Of a DNA stretch of 64,000 nt, positions 24,490 to 37,904 are shown one piece after another. Position numbers and translations under genes: made by a program. The notes beneath the pieces are model-generated. The model searched no databases. It was not told the DNA's origin and worked only from the letters and a program-made list of their open reading frames with translations. Source of the stretch: Rachycentron canadum (taxonomy: Eukaryota > Chordata > Actinopteri > Carangiformes > Rachycentridae); contig CM076663.1 in assembly GCA_038496675.1 (NCBI GenBank), positions 17,455,290 through 17,519,289 on the forward strand, read 5' to 3'. How positions within the stretch are numbered: the first letter of the stretch is position 1; the number at the start of each line of letters is the position of its first letter.

Positions 24490-27400
24490 CAATACAGTTT
24501 CTGTTACTGACTGTTAACGGAAAAGAAGCACCTTGAATTATACTAACCAGAGTGGCTTCGAGCCAACCCCCGGAGCATTAAAGAACCATCTTGTAGCTCA
24601 ATCCAGGCAGTCAAAATGTGCTGATCTAATGGTGCCCTAAATCTGTCACTGGCTGCAGTACTCACGATGAGTGATCAGGCCTGGCTATAGGCACGTGTGC
24701 CTGATTGGTTGGTTAACAGTTTTTTGTGTTTCATTCACCTTGCTTTGATTTCTATCTATCTCTCTATCCCTCTCTCAACCTCCCCTGGCAATTAGTGACC
24801 AATCAACATCTCTTTATGCCCCCAATCAAAGCAATCTAGAGCTTGTGATTTGTAAAGCCTCTTTGTGATGGACAAGGCTACAATTGGCATTCAGACCTGG
24901 CTCAGATGACACCGCAGTAGACAGGCACAGTAGCCACATTTATTGGCTTCAGCTCCAGTCTGCATTGACGTAAAAGCCACATTTGGGTGGGCAAACTAAT
25001 TGTCGCACCCTTTTCCTGTCGCATTGTGTGTCAGAGGACAGACATTGTAGACAGACCTGTCCACCTGTCTGCACTGATGGGAAGTTTTATCGATTCGCAA
25101 GGCGGCTTGTAGCTCACTGTATCTGCACTGCATCTGTCTGTAGCTGCACGTGATGGCATTGCTCGTTGCAATTGTGCGTGTCCTCAGTCTGAACAAAAAG
25201 CCAAGCTTGAGTGGCAGTGGAAAAGGTATCGACAGGCTTTTCTTAGCTGAAAAAAAAGAAAGAAAGAAAGAAACATGGTATACCTGCTAGTTTTGGTGGA
25301 GAAAGTATAAGTCAAGAAACATTTAGATTCAGATTCAACATTCTCATTCAATCTGGCTGAGCTGTGTCTGACAATTTTTACAATTTTTAAACTTTCCGAA
25401 ACCAACAAACTAACAAGCACACGTCCATTTCACAAAGCGAATAGCCAAGTGCATTGAGGCCACTTGTTTGTTTGTAGATATTAGCACAAGACATGCGAGG
25501 AGAGACGCCGTCCAAAAGTGTGCTCCATTATCCTTTTCATGATGGATAATAAACTTACCCGCAGCTTTGAATACGGTCAGGATGACACTGCTTTGTTTCC
25601 GACATCCCCTGCCTGAGGCTAAATCTGTCACTTTATCTCGTGGCACAGCAAAGTTGGGCGACAACTTCATATTATGCAAGGACACTGGCTTTAACTTGCA
25701 CATGTGAATGGAACGCATCAAAATGTCTCCAGGGATTTCTGAAGCAGCTGACTTCTTAGAAAGTAACACTGGGCAAAAATTGCATCAAACATAATGACAC
25801 AATGTTCATGTGTTTTTTTTCCTGAGTGTGCAGTTCTACATGTATGAGTATTTTTAAATTTTCCAGTATTTGCTGTGGCACAGCTTACAGACAACAAGGC
25901 TCACGTGATATGTCGTTATGAGTGGAAGCAGAACAATACAAGGCTACATGCAGCTGTATTTTTACTTCATTTTTTATTTTTGTTAAACTACCAGCTTGTA
26001 TGTGTAATGTGTCAGACATGGAAATAAAAATAACCTAGAAGTGATAGAAGTATTTAAATCAAGATGTAAATCATTGATCAACACTAACTCTAAACTTGCG
26101 TAACTTGCAGCAGTTAGACTCTCCAAAGCCTGCAGGCAGCAGGAATCAGGAGTAATATCTGTAGACTGACAGGCGACAGGCGAACAAGAACTGGGTCTAT
26201 TGTCTGTACATGAACAAACCCCGAGGAGTCTCTCCCTCGTTGTTTGACAAACAGGCTGCAGTTCGGCATGTACAGGAAGTGTTGAGGAGTATTTATGAGT
26301 AAGGGTTGGTATCAGTGGCAGCTGAGGCGAGTTGAATTGAGTCAAGTATATGGTTTTGTAGTAGTGGAACAGAGTGCAAACAGCGATGAGGAGAACACGT
26401 ATGTCAGTTACTACCTCTGCTGCTTAAAGCTGAATTCCTCACAGTGTACTCAGGTGAGTTTGTAATGGCTTTACTGGGACAGCTGGCGTTTAGTTTGATG
26501 ACTAAGGACGGGCAAGTAGGCGGGAGAGGTTTTTCTAAGTGTCGAACTTAGAGCACAGGCATGTGACTATTTCCTGGAAGCAGAATGTACCAGTGTGTCT
26601 CTCCCAGAAATCCCAGCAGAAAGTATTAATTTAGGCCAGCACCAGTCCCAGTCCTATCACTGAATAAAGGTTGGAAAAAAAGAGCAGTTGACACTCGGGG
26701 CATGGGCTGCCCCAGGCGTAATTTACTAGAAACTCATGACGTTAGTGACCACGCTCTCATGAATTAACAGACAAGTGGGCCCATGGACCAATTTCCTCAA
26801 ACCCTGTTGTGCTCCTTTAAGACTCACCATTGGCGAGAGAGAGATTTCATTTGAAGAGGAGTGAGTGTGTAGGCCTACATGCGTGGGCGTTGATGATGCA
26901 AGCTTGTGAAAGCATGTGGCTCTATGGGCTAAAATGATAAAAGGCGAGCGGGCTCTTCGGCAAAGGTGGCAGTGGCGGCAATTAAATGACACACTGTGGA
27001 GTCAAATGGATGTTAGCGAGCTTGTGACATGAGCGGGACTAGCTGTGATTTGTTCGCTGCACGTTTATACTACAAAAATGTGTTCAATGGATTGAAGGAG
27101 CAGGACACGGGAATAAACACACACACACACACACACACACACAGACGCATTCAACTGCTCTCTGGGGGGGTCAGTGTGTCTTCCTGTGGGATGCTCAGTT
27201 GGAGGAGGAGGAGGTCAAAGTTTTTAGGGGAAGTGGGGTCATTAAAGACATGCATCCACAAGTCCCCCGCTCTTTCCTCCATACAGAGACACACTGACCT
27301 ACTCCAACACATCTCACCACGACGCGCTCGCACACATGTGTGCCGGTGACTCCACATCTCATTCCCTGTTGGAGCTATGTTAATCTCTCACTCCATTTAC

Positions 27401-28080
27401 ACTCATCAGGAGATAACGACATCATTAGCACACATTAACACGTCTACGTTATCGTTCCCTGAGTGTCCCAGGGTCCCTGTGCGTGTGCATACCATCCTAT
27501 GTGTGTGTGCAGAGACAGCTGTGAATGGGGATGAGGCGTGAATACGGGCTTTTCAACCGAGTCTATTTCTGTCTGTCATATAGGTACTTGTGTGTAACAC
27601 AACACGTCCATTTACACATCAGACAAAATATTTCACATCAAAAAGTAATTGCTAATTACACTCATTACCTGGATGTTTGACATGAGCTCTTTGTTCTGTG
27701 ACATTGTTGAAGCTGCATTAATTCAACAGGTAATGTTTAAAGCTAGGAAATATCACATATCACATCTTTTATAATTTATATATTATATAATATATATAAT
27801 ACACTATAGACTACACTACACTATATATATATATATATAATTTTTTTTTTTTAGATTAGGTAATTTTTATGTTTATTTTTCATTCACTGAAAAATTACAT
27901 TTATTCTGTTACTAAACTGTAGGGATAAATTGTTTCACATTCACAACTCAGGATCCACACACAACGCGGGTTAGAAAGGTTGTGGCAACAAACATTTTCA
28001 CAATTTAAAAATTATGTAATTTACAAAAAAAGTAAAGTGAATTTGAATGGAGCCCTCACAGAAGCATTTCCAGAAATGTT
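24490..28080. other. Gene-free region
   Basis: No gene is supported. It contains a GAAA tetranucleotide run (25255-25272), a CA tract (27117-27143) and an AT-rich stretch (27775-27850). The 24770-25150 stretch is non-repetitive and of mixed composition, so it could be non-coding regulatory DNA, but nothing here proves that. Confidence 0.55.
27117..27143. repeat. (CA)n microsatellite
   Basis: CA dinucleotides interrupting an otherwise open plus-strand frame. Confidence 0.9.
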
Positions 28081-28094
28081 TTATTCCTGCACAC

Positions 28095-28510
28095 CGCACA
28101 AAAACGATGTCTGTCAGCATTAGCTATTGCCGGCTAATGCACAGCCAGCTCTGGTAGCAGTGATTCTAATGCAGAGACTAGTCCAGACTAAACAAAGTTT
28201 GTGCATAGTGCACAAAGGTCTTGCAAAGCCAGACTTGTCTTCCATGCACGTTGGTATAAATCTGGCTTGTTTACATTTCTTTAAACCAGTCGCGAGTGGT
28301 TTAGCCAGTGTTGACCCCGAAAAGTGCCCCTGCAAAATAATGTTGGAACTTCATGGGTTTTTTGACAGGCCAGTGCCTCATCGCTGCAGTGCGATTTCTT
28401 CCAGTGCTCCCAGTGGCCACTCTGAGTGAAAGAGACAGGGAGAGGGAGAGAGCACAGCACTACAGTGAAACAAGGTTTTACTTTTTTGATATATTAAAGG
28501 AATTTAAAAT
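28095..28510. mobile_element. Probable dispersed repeat related to the 29.8-30.3 kb element
   Basis: At 28450-28500 the sequence AGCACTACAGTGAAA plus a following AGGTTTTA matches 30073-30098 inside the inverted-repeat element downstream, and both are preceded by a GA-rich tract. The rest (28095-28430) looks like degenerate transposon sequence, but I could not define its ends. Confidence 0.4.
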
Positions 28511-28604
28511 CAATTTTCGCATCACAAATATTCATTTCTCACCATGATATTGCTTTGAAAGCTGTTTCAGAGTATTCTGTAAAAATACTGTTGAAGAGTG
28601 TGGC

Positions 28605-28700
28605 TCTCCGGTGGCTCACCTGGTGGAGCACATACCATGAAGGCTTTGTCAAAAATCACCCTGACTTTCCCATCTCTCTCACTGTTGCTATTGAATTAAG
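28605..28700 (+). mobile_element. Truncated tRNA-derived SINE-like fragment
   Basis: GGTGGCTCACCTGGTGGAGC resembles the A-box region of tRNA-derived fish SINEs, followed closely by TTTCCCATCTCTCTCACT, which resembles their body. The B-box segment between is missing, so this is a shortened relic. Family assignment is tentative. Confidence 0.4.
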
Positions 28701-29770
28701 TAAAAAAAATAACATATAAGCTTAAAAGCTGTGAGCTAAAAAACTGACTGAATGGTAGAAATAAAAGAAAAACTGCACAGCTTGAGGGAAAACAGGACAA
28801 ATGGACGTATGCATATATGGTGAAAATGGAAAGAACAGTTGAACTCTGAAACTGGAAATGGCAGAATGATGGATTTACTATTGTAAATATATTTGTCAAA
28901 CTTGTGCTTCTGTGTGTTTTTTGTGTCTGAAAATATTATAAATGGAAGTGAAATGCTGAAAATCCCTCCAGTTAACCTTCACCTTTTAGTCTGTATCCAA
29001 CATGCCTCAGAGGGCCCACTCGGCAGCCGAGTGTTAACATTTCCAAAAATGGTTGGACTCTCAGTGTTTTGTTCAAGGTCACCTGGGAGGATATACCGTC
29101 CATCCTGTCAGCCAGTGGAAGGGCAGCGTTTTCTCTCTGGACTAGCCTGGTGCCAAAAACAAGGGGATGAAAGTTAAGTTCTGAATTATCCTCTTGCTGC
29201 AGGTTATTTTCTCAGTCAGTTCACATACTTTTACTGATGGATCCTGCCACAGCCTGGACACACCCAAAGCCAGGACCCCTGTCCTCTCCTGGATGTTTAG
29301 GGATGACCATTAATCAGATCCATCTGGGGAATCCTGGGAGAGGCTGGCTGTGTGTTGGCTCCTCTGTATCATGAATCCTGTTGGACTGAAGGCCACTTCT
29401 GTCAACAGCTGGTGTCCTGTGCTTCAAACACACTCAGATATTTGCATGCACCTGAAAACTCAATGAAGAGTCAATAAACATAGAGATGGAAGGGTTACAT
29501 GTCAAGGCCTGATTTCAAATACATCGCAAATGAAAACCAGATGACTGTGTCCTAGAATTTAACAATATTTTAGATACATTTAACCTGCTTAATTTCAATT
29601 TTGGAAAAAACATGAATTAATGATTCAATCAAAAAGCAATTGATGTTTTTTCATCCACCATCTCTTATCTATTTCCATTTATCCTTTGCGTCACAGAGGG
29701 CTGAAGCCAGGTTAAGAGTTGGGTACATCCAGGACAGATCCCCAGATTATTAAATGGCTGACCCAAAGAG

Positions 29771-30335
29771 GCCCTGTTCAGACTTGGCATTAACATGCGT
29801 CCTCAGTGATCCGATCACTAGTGGTCGGCTTAAAGTACGTCAGTTCACACCTGTTAAAATGCTTCTCCACATGCGTCTCCAGTGACCACTTGTGATCAGA
29901 TCTCACTTCCCCACTTTATATGCAAATAAACACGTATGCGTTGTTGTTTTTAGATAATCCAACAGACGGGTCTGTTGTAAATATGCGTGAGTGTGTGAAA
30001 GAAAGAGAGACAGAGAGAGAGAGCGATAGAGAGAAAGAGAGTGGTGCACGGAGGCGTTGAGCAAATCAAAGCAGCACTACAGTGAAATTAGGTTTTATCC
30101 TTTTCAAATATAAAGTATTTTGGTTCATTACAAAATGGTGTTTGGACTAATTAGACTGTGGCAGAGGAGGCAGCCCTGCAGTGTGGCCCTGGACACATTT
30201 ACGCTCACCACCTCCAAATGTGGTCAGATCAGATCTGAAATCTGTCCTCAATGCATCTTCGATGTGTTCACACCTGACAGAGCACTTGTGATGAGATCAC
30301 CTGAGACAGATGTTAATACCAGGACTGAGCAATCA
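29771..30335. mobile_element. 565-bp inverted-repeat (MITE-like) element
   Basis: The left end (29771-29818) carries GGCATTAACATGCGTCCTCA followed by GTGATCCGATCAC. The right end (30289-30335) reads in reverse complement as GGTATTAACATCTGTCTCA followed by GGTGATCTCATCAC. The interior has a GA-rich tract (about 29995-30045) and no transposase. This is a non-autonomous DNA transposon with roughly 48-base terminal inverted repeats. The superfamily is not certain (hAT-like is a guess). Confidence 0.75.
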
Positions 30336-30339
30336 ACTA

Positions 30340-30584
30340 AACCTGTGTGGTTTGTGATGGATGGAAAATAACTTACAGAGTAGGATGTTACAGTAGCCTA
30401 CCTGCCTCAGGTTCCATTGCAGAGGAAACATTCACTTCCTGCTGCCACTCACCATTATATGGCTCCACTCTGCCAGAAAATAATATAGGCTAAGTGGCAA
30501 ATGTGGGTGTATGTAACTGCAGCATGTAGCTTGGATTCATCCTGAAGCCAGAAATGAGGTGAAGTTGGGATACAATATTGTGTG

Positions 30585-30623
<39 letters not shown>

Positions 30624-32010
30624 ACTGGCAACCTGGAACATATTCAAGTGCATTTCAATTGTTTTTCTGTGTATTTTAAATTTGCTTATAAACCTGAGTG
30701 AAAATGTGAAAATAAAAAAAAGTTGACATTTTGCAAAAAAAAAAGAAAGTTTTTTGTGCTTGGCTGAGGTGGGATAAGTTTGTGTAGCAATTAAAGCAAT
30801 ACAACAAAGTACAATGGAACCAAAATGACATTTTTCAAGTTTTAAGTTTGACTGACACTCGTTTAATGGCATCATCTTGTTGGACACTCTTCTTTAATAA
30901 CATTTAGCTGGAGCACCAACAGCTGTTTATCTCAATGAGGCCATCTCCCAAATATTTGCACAATGGACAAAGGAACATAATTAATTAATGTTTTGTGCTG
31001 TTGATTTCTCTGGCAATTCCTGAAATTTCCAAAATCCTGAAAGCTGTTCTTACAAAGGGATAAAGTAACTTCAAAAAAGATTAATAGAGAATGAACTTTG
31101 GATAAGTGAACTCATGGTAGCTTGTTGGCACATTGCCAGAGAGAGGGCATTTTTGCAACTGCTTATCAAGTTGTTTTTGTTGTAACAGCAATCTAGACTT
31201 GTTCTTGAAACTCATTTGACAATGTTAAAATTTGCTGTTTGACACCACAAAAGTCTACACAAGGAGTAACTGAATGATTTTCTTCTTTCACATAGACAAC
31301 AATTACTCAAAAACAGTGCCATGGTGCTACACGACTGTATAATATAATACTGGAGCCCCAGTGGAGCATCAGCACACAGCAAGCCTGCAGAAAGTAGGAC
31401 TTGTATGACAGCTACATTTGTTTATCCCCGTCTCCTCATTTCGCTCACTCTCCATGACCCTTAAACATTCCTCAAAAACCTCTGGCTGGGCCTTTTGGTG
31501 CCCATCCTAGGCCCACAGGGTTGCATGTGTCCAAGCTACAGCTGCCTCTCCCAGCTTGACCTCGCTCTGCCTGCCGTCCCGGGCCTTAATCCTGATCAAG
31601 CATGTCTAGACCTCTCATTACCAGCATATAATCAGGGGGCAGGGGGAAGGCCGGGGCGATGAGGCCAGAGGGAGCGTAGGACGGATGATGGGAGGAGAGA
31701 AGAAGAGTAGATGCAGAGAAAGTGACCCTGACAGTGACCTGCATATTCACTCCACTGTTTACTCTCTCAGTAAACAGACAGACTATACAGAGTCAATACA
31801 CAGGGTGGAAGAGGGATGGAGGCAGAGATATAGGGTATGGGAGAGAGAGAGCGAGACCAGATGTAAACAAAGAATTAGACAGAGAAAGAGAGAAATCCTT
31901 AACAATGTGTATCTTGACAATCTCAAAACTTTGAAAAAAAAAATGCTGCAAGGGTTCAGATGAAGTTTCTAAAAATGCAAGTTTCAACAAAGAAATTTTG
32001 TGACTTTGAT
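30340..32010. other. Gene-free region
   Basis: A TG tract (30587-30622), A-runs (30712-30748) and a GC-richer non-repetitive patch (31480-31680), then purine-rich sequence to 31900. No gene is recognised. Confidence 0.55.
30587..30622. repeat. (TG)n microsatellite
   Basis: Uninterrupted TG dinucleotides. Confidence 0.95.
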
Positions 32011-32014
32011 ATTA

Positions 32015-32165
32015 AAACTGTAGTTTGACATCTTTGGGAAACATTTGTGTTTTCTTTCTCGCCATTCTTGCCAAGAGTTAGATGAGAAGATCTATACCAC
32101 TCTCATATCTGTCTGTTTAATATGAGACTGGAGATAGAAAGAATGGAAACAGACTGGCTATATCC
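32015..32165 (+). mobile_element. Foldback element copy B (left arm only)
   Basis: TTTGACATCTTTGGGAAA, then TTCTTGCCAAGAGTTAGATG, CTCTCATATCTGTCTGTTTA and GGAAACAGACTGG. It matches the left arms at 11005 and 50508. No second arm follows, because another repeat begins at about 32325. Confidence 0.6.
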
Positions 32166-32324
32166 AAAGATAATGAAATCTCACTCACTAGCATCTTAAA
32201 GGCTGTTTAACCAGTACAGGCGTAAATGAACCTAAGTTGCATTGAGGACAGATTGTTGATCCAATCAGCTAAACCATATCCAGAGGATGTTCAGGGCCTC
32301 ATTGTGACCATGCTGGACACATAG

Positions 32325-32645
32325 ACTGTTTATAAAAATGGGCATAGACTCTGGGTCTGAAAAGTGAAGCCAATGCATAAGAGCCTTAAACCTTTATTCT
32401 ATCTATTGACCATCAGGGGGCGACTCCACTGGTTGTAAAAAGAAGTCTATGGGAAAATGGCCCTGCCTCTCACTTGATTTATTTCCTTATTAAACAGTTT
32501 CCTAATGAGTTTATGGTCTCCTCATCTTCAAATATGGTACCATTTAGAGGAAATTAGACCAGAAAGCAGGGTATGCATTAGGGGGCGGGGCTACGGAGTG
32601 ATTGACAGATTGTACCACACACAGCGACCTGCCTGACAATTGGAT
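32325..32645 (-). mobile_element. Dispersed repeat family 1, third copy (inverted)
   Basis: It is the reverse complement of 8940-9325: AGACTGTTTATAAAAATGGG at its left end, GACCATCAGGGGGCGACTCC, TCTCACTTGATTTATT, then GATTGACAGATTGTACC at the right. It shares the GTGGAGTCGCCCCCTGATGG block with the first copy and is closer to it than to the second. Confidence 0.75.
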
Positions 32646-33130
32646 GATGTAAAGGAGGGTTGACACGTGTCGAATCCACATGCAATAAGTATGTACGTGC
32701 AAATATGTAACAGCAGGTGTGAGGTAGCAGATCTCCATATCGTCCTCTGGCCAGTGGTGGCCCTGACCACAGCTGGAAAAATAGCAGCTCCATTAATCAG
32801 CATTAACATTCCTGCTGCGCTCATTTGAATCCAAATTAAAGACTCCCACTTGCAGTCACACTTTCCTTCAACAAACACGGTATTTATACAATCTGTATGT
32901 ATGTGTATATTCACGTGTCCGTATGCCTGGATGTTTCTGTGTCGAAGCACGTTTTTGTCGTTTTATTCTGTTTTGATGCAATGAATTGAGTTGAATTCCA
33001 GTTGATGAAGACGGCCTCTTCCCCCACTTTGATAAGCAAGCAAACACAATGGCTTTACAGGGGGCTCTCATCGTCCTCTGTCCTGCTGCTGTTGTTGTTT
33101 TTGGACATGCACATGTGATATGATGTGCTG

Positions 33131-33160
33131 TCATGTGATGTCATGTGATGTCATGTGATG
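33131..33160 (+). repeat. Three tandem TCATGTGATG decamers
   Basis: Three perfect 10-base units at 33131, 33141 and 33151. Each contains TCATGTGA, the M-box/E-box octamer recognised by MITF/TFE-type bHLH-zip factors. Function is inferred, not shown. Confidence 0.9.
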
Positions 33161-33336
33161 TGCACTGGTCTGAGGAGACATGGAGACGTATTAATACCTG
33201 TGAATGTCATCCGGTTAAAATCACACAATCTGATACATGACTCATTTGAATGCTGGATGAAAATGGAGCCCGTGGCTTCCTGGTGTCACTGTGAAGTTGT
33301 GTTGTTATGGTTGGACAAAGCAGGACTAGCTGTTTT

Positions 33337-33460
33337 CCCCTACTTTCAGTTTTTATGCTAAGTTAAGCTAGGCTAATCACCTCCTGGCTCCAGACTCATA
33401 TTAGATGGACAGATATGGAAGTGGTATCAATCCTCTCATTGAGCTAAGAAAATAAATAAT
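33337..33460 (-). mobile_element. Foldback element copy C (one arm)
   Basis: TTTTATGCTAAGTTAAGCTA, then GACAGATATGGAAGTGGTAT and CAATCCTCTCATTGAGCTAA. It is the reverse complement of the left arm seen at 11005 and 32015. The partner arm is absent. Confidence 0.55.
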
Positions 33461-34083
33461 ATTTCTGTCTGAAAAAAGTTATTTAATTAAAAAAAAAAAA
33501 AGATTAAAAACTGGAAATGACTTACTTAGCCTCCAGTGACAGATTACATCACCAAATAACCTTTTAGCAATATAATCAGAGTCGTATTGATGGAAAATTA
33601 AGAGGGAAATATTGTTGATGTGACTGGATTTACCATCATGAGTTCAATCCCATTACCACACATATACTCAGACTCCGCTAAACCCCGGCTCCAGTCAACT
33701 GGCTGTGTGTGACATGCTGAGATTACTGAACATGATGAGAAGCTCAACGCATGAACTAATGACATGACAGGCGTCGCTGGCCAAGCAGGGACAGAAACAA
33801 TAATAACATAATACACTACTTATTCTAAAAAAAGCAAATATGGGCTTGGAGATTTGTAGCATGTTCCAAAAAATGAGGTGTGATGAATCCCAAGGGCAGG
33901 AGGGAGGTAGATGTTGTGTGTGTAGTTGTGCGTGTGTGTGTGTTTGTTAGGTGTTGCATGTGCCGTGCCGTGCTGTGCCATGACACGTCTTTCAAGTGAT
34001 CTAGTGCCATAGTGTGATCCCATACAAAATTCACCACATGGCACGATTTTCATCAATGTCAACTGCAGCTGAACTTATCCTCC

Positions 34084-34118
<35 letters not shown>

Positions 34119-37100
34119 TCTAGTCTATATGATCAAAAGAAGTGCCTAGAGTCTGCACCTGCATACAGCCCCGCACTCATACACACCCTCAATGCCCTAT
34201 AAATACACAGCAATGCTGCATTAGTTAGTATGCAGGATGACTAGAAGCCTGTTTCACTACGATTCTGAAACATTCATGTGGTCCTGCATTTGGTCTCATC
34301 CCAGTCTCTCTCTCTTTCTCTCGCTCTCCCTCTCTCTTCTTCTGCTCCGTTTCCACCCCTCACCCACTTGTCCTTCACCTTACTTCTTCCTTAATCTCCC
34401 ACCCCTCCTTTTATCAGCCTGCTTTCTTCCCACTCTCATAATTTGGATTCCTCTCTTTCAATCACATAAACATTCCTCATCTTGTTCTGCTTTCTGCAAC
34501 TTCCTAATTACAATACTTTCTCCATCTCCCCGCAGCACTTGAGTGTTTTTCTGCAAATTCCTGGCCTGATTTACATACAGGGGGGCTTAACAGTAGTGTG
34601 CTAATTGGCTGTCTGGTCTGTATTCAGGGTGCTAATTGCATATCTGTGAAAGTGTCCATACAAGGGTTGACCAAGCCCCATGGGAGGGGTTTTTCGCCTT
34701 AACTCTTAGTCAGCCCACCCACAATGCCCCCTGGGAGAAGACGGCAAGAAAAACTCAAAATGAAACCTGTTCAATCTGACAAATGCCACATCTGACCTAA
34801 AAGTCAGAAAATTGAATCTCACGATAGTAGAAACACAAGATTAAATCAGACATTTATTAGAAAGGAATATTCTAAAACCACTGGCAAAAGCACAAGGACT
34901 GATCACAAACATTGTTTATGATTTACGTTGCTCAACAACGCTTCGTGACCCTGTGTCAACACAAAAGAAGCTCTCACTAACCAACTTTAACGTGACGATG
35001 TGTCACAGAACAGCCTTTTCAGCTACAAATGATACAGAGGTGAGCAGAGTCTCTTTAACCAAACAAAGTAACCGAATAACAATGCTGTAAAAATATGTGA
35101 CATATGAACCAGTATTATTATTAAGCGAAATAATAAAGTCTGTTTTAGCTCTGTGCGTAGACAAATGTCTCCATCACTGCTGTATCTGACAGCTGTGCCA
35201 CTGAAAAACTCACAACCTTTCAGCAGTAATGTTGCAGCTAATCTTAGCTATGGCATTGCCTCATGTTTCAAAGGGTTTTCAACTAGTGATTTAAACATGT
35301 ATTTCTTATTGATACTTATTGATACTATGCAATATGTTTGAAAATCTACCCTAATTGTATACATTTTTTTTTCGACATTTAACCATTATTAAGAATGTGC
35401 TGTGAAAAAAACAAAACAAATGAATAAATTTAAGGAAGGGTAGCCTTAGCCTTATCCTTAAAGCACCTCAGGGTGTTGCAGCACCCACTGGGGAATCTTA
35501 AACTCAGTATTGACTTTCACTCCTCTACATCCACACTACGTTTTAGTTTTAAAACAAATCTCTTTTACTACATTTACGCCTGGCCTCCACACTTGTGTTT
35601 TCAAGGCTCTGAAACAGAGACTTCTGTAAATGTTGCTGGATCCATTTTAGCTTGAAAACTCTGTGCTTGTGTTTTAGTCTGTTTTAGTCTGCAGGAAAAA
35701 AGAGACCCACAGTTGATCCCTGATTGGGTCTAATTGGTCACAACTTGCACTGGTAAATGCAACACGGATAATGAAAAGTGTCACTGACCTTGCTGTCTTT
35801 GCTAGCAGCTGATGTGCAGTTTCAATGTTGCATTTTAAAGTTACAATTGTTCCTCGAGCTGAATATTTCCTGCAGCTAATCAACTGAAGATCAGACAGTC
35901 TGCTTCCTTAAACTGGTACATGCATGCCCAGTATGTGCAGATGGTTGTGTAATATGCATTTTTAGGTGTGATAGTACGGATGGAGATCGTTCGTGATTGA
36001 GAGCTAAAACAGTCATCTGGAAAGAAAATCGCTTTGTTTCAACAACGCTGTTTTTAAAATGATAATGGAGTCAAGTATATGTAGCATTTACATAACATTT
36101 TTGTCATATTGTAGTCAAGTCCACTTAACAAATGATATCTTCCCAGTGATAAGTTCTTGTTTTCAGTTGTTGAGCCTCTTTCAGGTTCAACTCTCTCAGG
36201 TAAGAATCAAAAGATGAGTTTCATCACTCACAACAATCAAGTTTATGGGAGAAGTAAGATCAAAGTTTTACCTATGCATCGCTCACTTGTGTTACTTGAG
36301 GACAACCCCTCCAGCTGCCCTCATCTTGGCAATGTTCGGCAAAACGTGTCTGTGATTCCAGGAATGTTTATCGCTGAATCCTCCAACAACAGCTGCATTG
36401 TGTGCCATGTGATAATGTGGCAGAATTAATGCTAGGAGGCATTCAGGCTGCCGCGCTGTTTACCTTGCAGTAAAAAAGTGAGTCATTAACATTCTCCTCA
36501 TTGTTGTGTGCCGCTTCTCAGACGCTGGGCTGCATTTCAATGGGCTTTTCATTGAGACAGTCAGGGAGTCAATTAGCTTATCTGGCAATTGGCAATATCA
36601 GCCTTTATGTAGTTGTTGTGGTCTCTGTGCAAGGCCGGGAAAAAGGGACTGTCCACATTAACTGACAACAGTTCTTTTACATGGAGCCACGTACAGGCAC
36701 GTCAGCCACTGATAACACCAGAGTCATCTTAAAAAGACTTCAAATGCACATGCATAGTACATGCACGCACACGCACACACACACACACACACATACACCC
36801 CTCCCTAGATGTTGCCCTGGGCTATAATTGAGAGCAGGGAGGCCCCCAACAGATAAACAAGACCTATTGATTCAGTGTAATTTGACTCAGTTGGTGCCAT
36901 AATGACATTATAGGACAGGGCCAGTGTGTGTGTGTGTGTGTTTGTGTGTAAGCGTGTGTGTTTGTGTGCACAGGGGCTTGCTATAGTGAATGATGACACA
37001 TTAGTCCGCTGTGCCAGGGGAATTTAGCTGATTGGAAAGTGATATGGAAGAGGGTGAGCGAGATAGAGATAGAGAAAATGCAACGGAGAGGGAGAGAGTG

Positions 37101-37900
37101 TGTGTGTGTTATAGATGAGTAGGTAGCAGTGTGAAAGGATAAGTAAATTGCACTTCTCTTGTGTGTGTTTTTCCACAGCACACAGCCATAAATACTGTCT
37201 ATCTGTGTAAAACTCCCAGGCGAGTGAGCCATCACAATGATGTTTGATTTACTAATAAAAAGGAGGAAAGGCAAAGAAAGGAGAGAGAAAGAGACTGTTC
37301 AATGGTGTGTGAGCAGATAAAGTCTTTCGCTGAATTCCAATCATTCCCTTATCATTCCAGAGTTTGACTACAGATTTGGAAATGCTAATCAGCCATCTGT
37401 TGATCTCCAACTACAGATCAAGACAGTTCCTTCACCTCTGGTAGATGCATTTCAGACACTCATTTGGAAAGCAAAACCATTTGTTTAGTTTCACTTTAAC
37501 GTTCTACGAGTACAGGGCACAGAGATATTCAGCACAGATCTTGGCATAGGCACACAGACACATGTAAAGGAAAATACTGTTTTACAGTAATTATGGATTT
37601 TGTGCAGATCAGTGACATTTAATGTGACAACTTTAATGCAACACAATTACAGTTCATTGGCTTTTGTTCTTGGCAGAGTGGGAAAGCTGCAAAAGCTGCA
37701 GCAGCATTTAGATAACAGTGCTCTAAAGTCCAGCTTAACAATACTAATAAAACACATTTATGGATACCTGTCTGAAATCCAATTAAATATTGCACTGTGC
37801 TCAACTGAGGTTAAACCCCCCAATAAATAATCTGTGGAGAATAATTTATCAAACACACACCCAAAATGTCCCCCAGTTATTATAAGAGTTGGTCAGATAA
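33461..37900. other. Gene-free region
   Basis: No gene is supported. It holds a CA tract (34085-34115), a CT tract (34302-34340), a second CA tract (36770-36792) and TG tracts (36926-36970). The 34560-34700 and 36475-36620 stretches are non-repetitive and rich in TAAT-type homeodomain cores. Confidence 0.55.
34085..34115. repeat. (CA)n microsatellite
   Basis: Uninterrupted CA dinucleotides. Confidence 0.95.
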
Positions 37901-37904
37901 GTAA

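Noticed and set aside
25983..26345. 120-aa minus-strand open frame
   Set aside because: No repeats but also no recognisable motif, start context or splice partner. Of a length that arises by chance in 64 kb.
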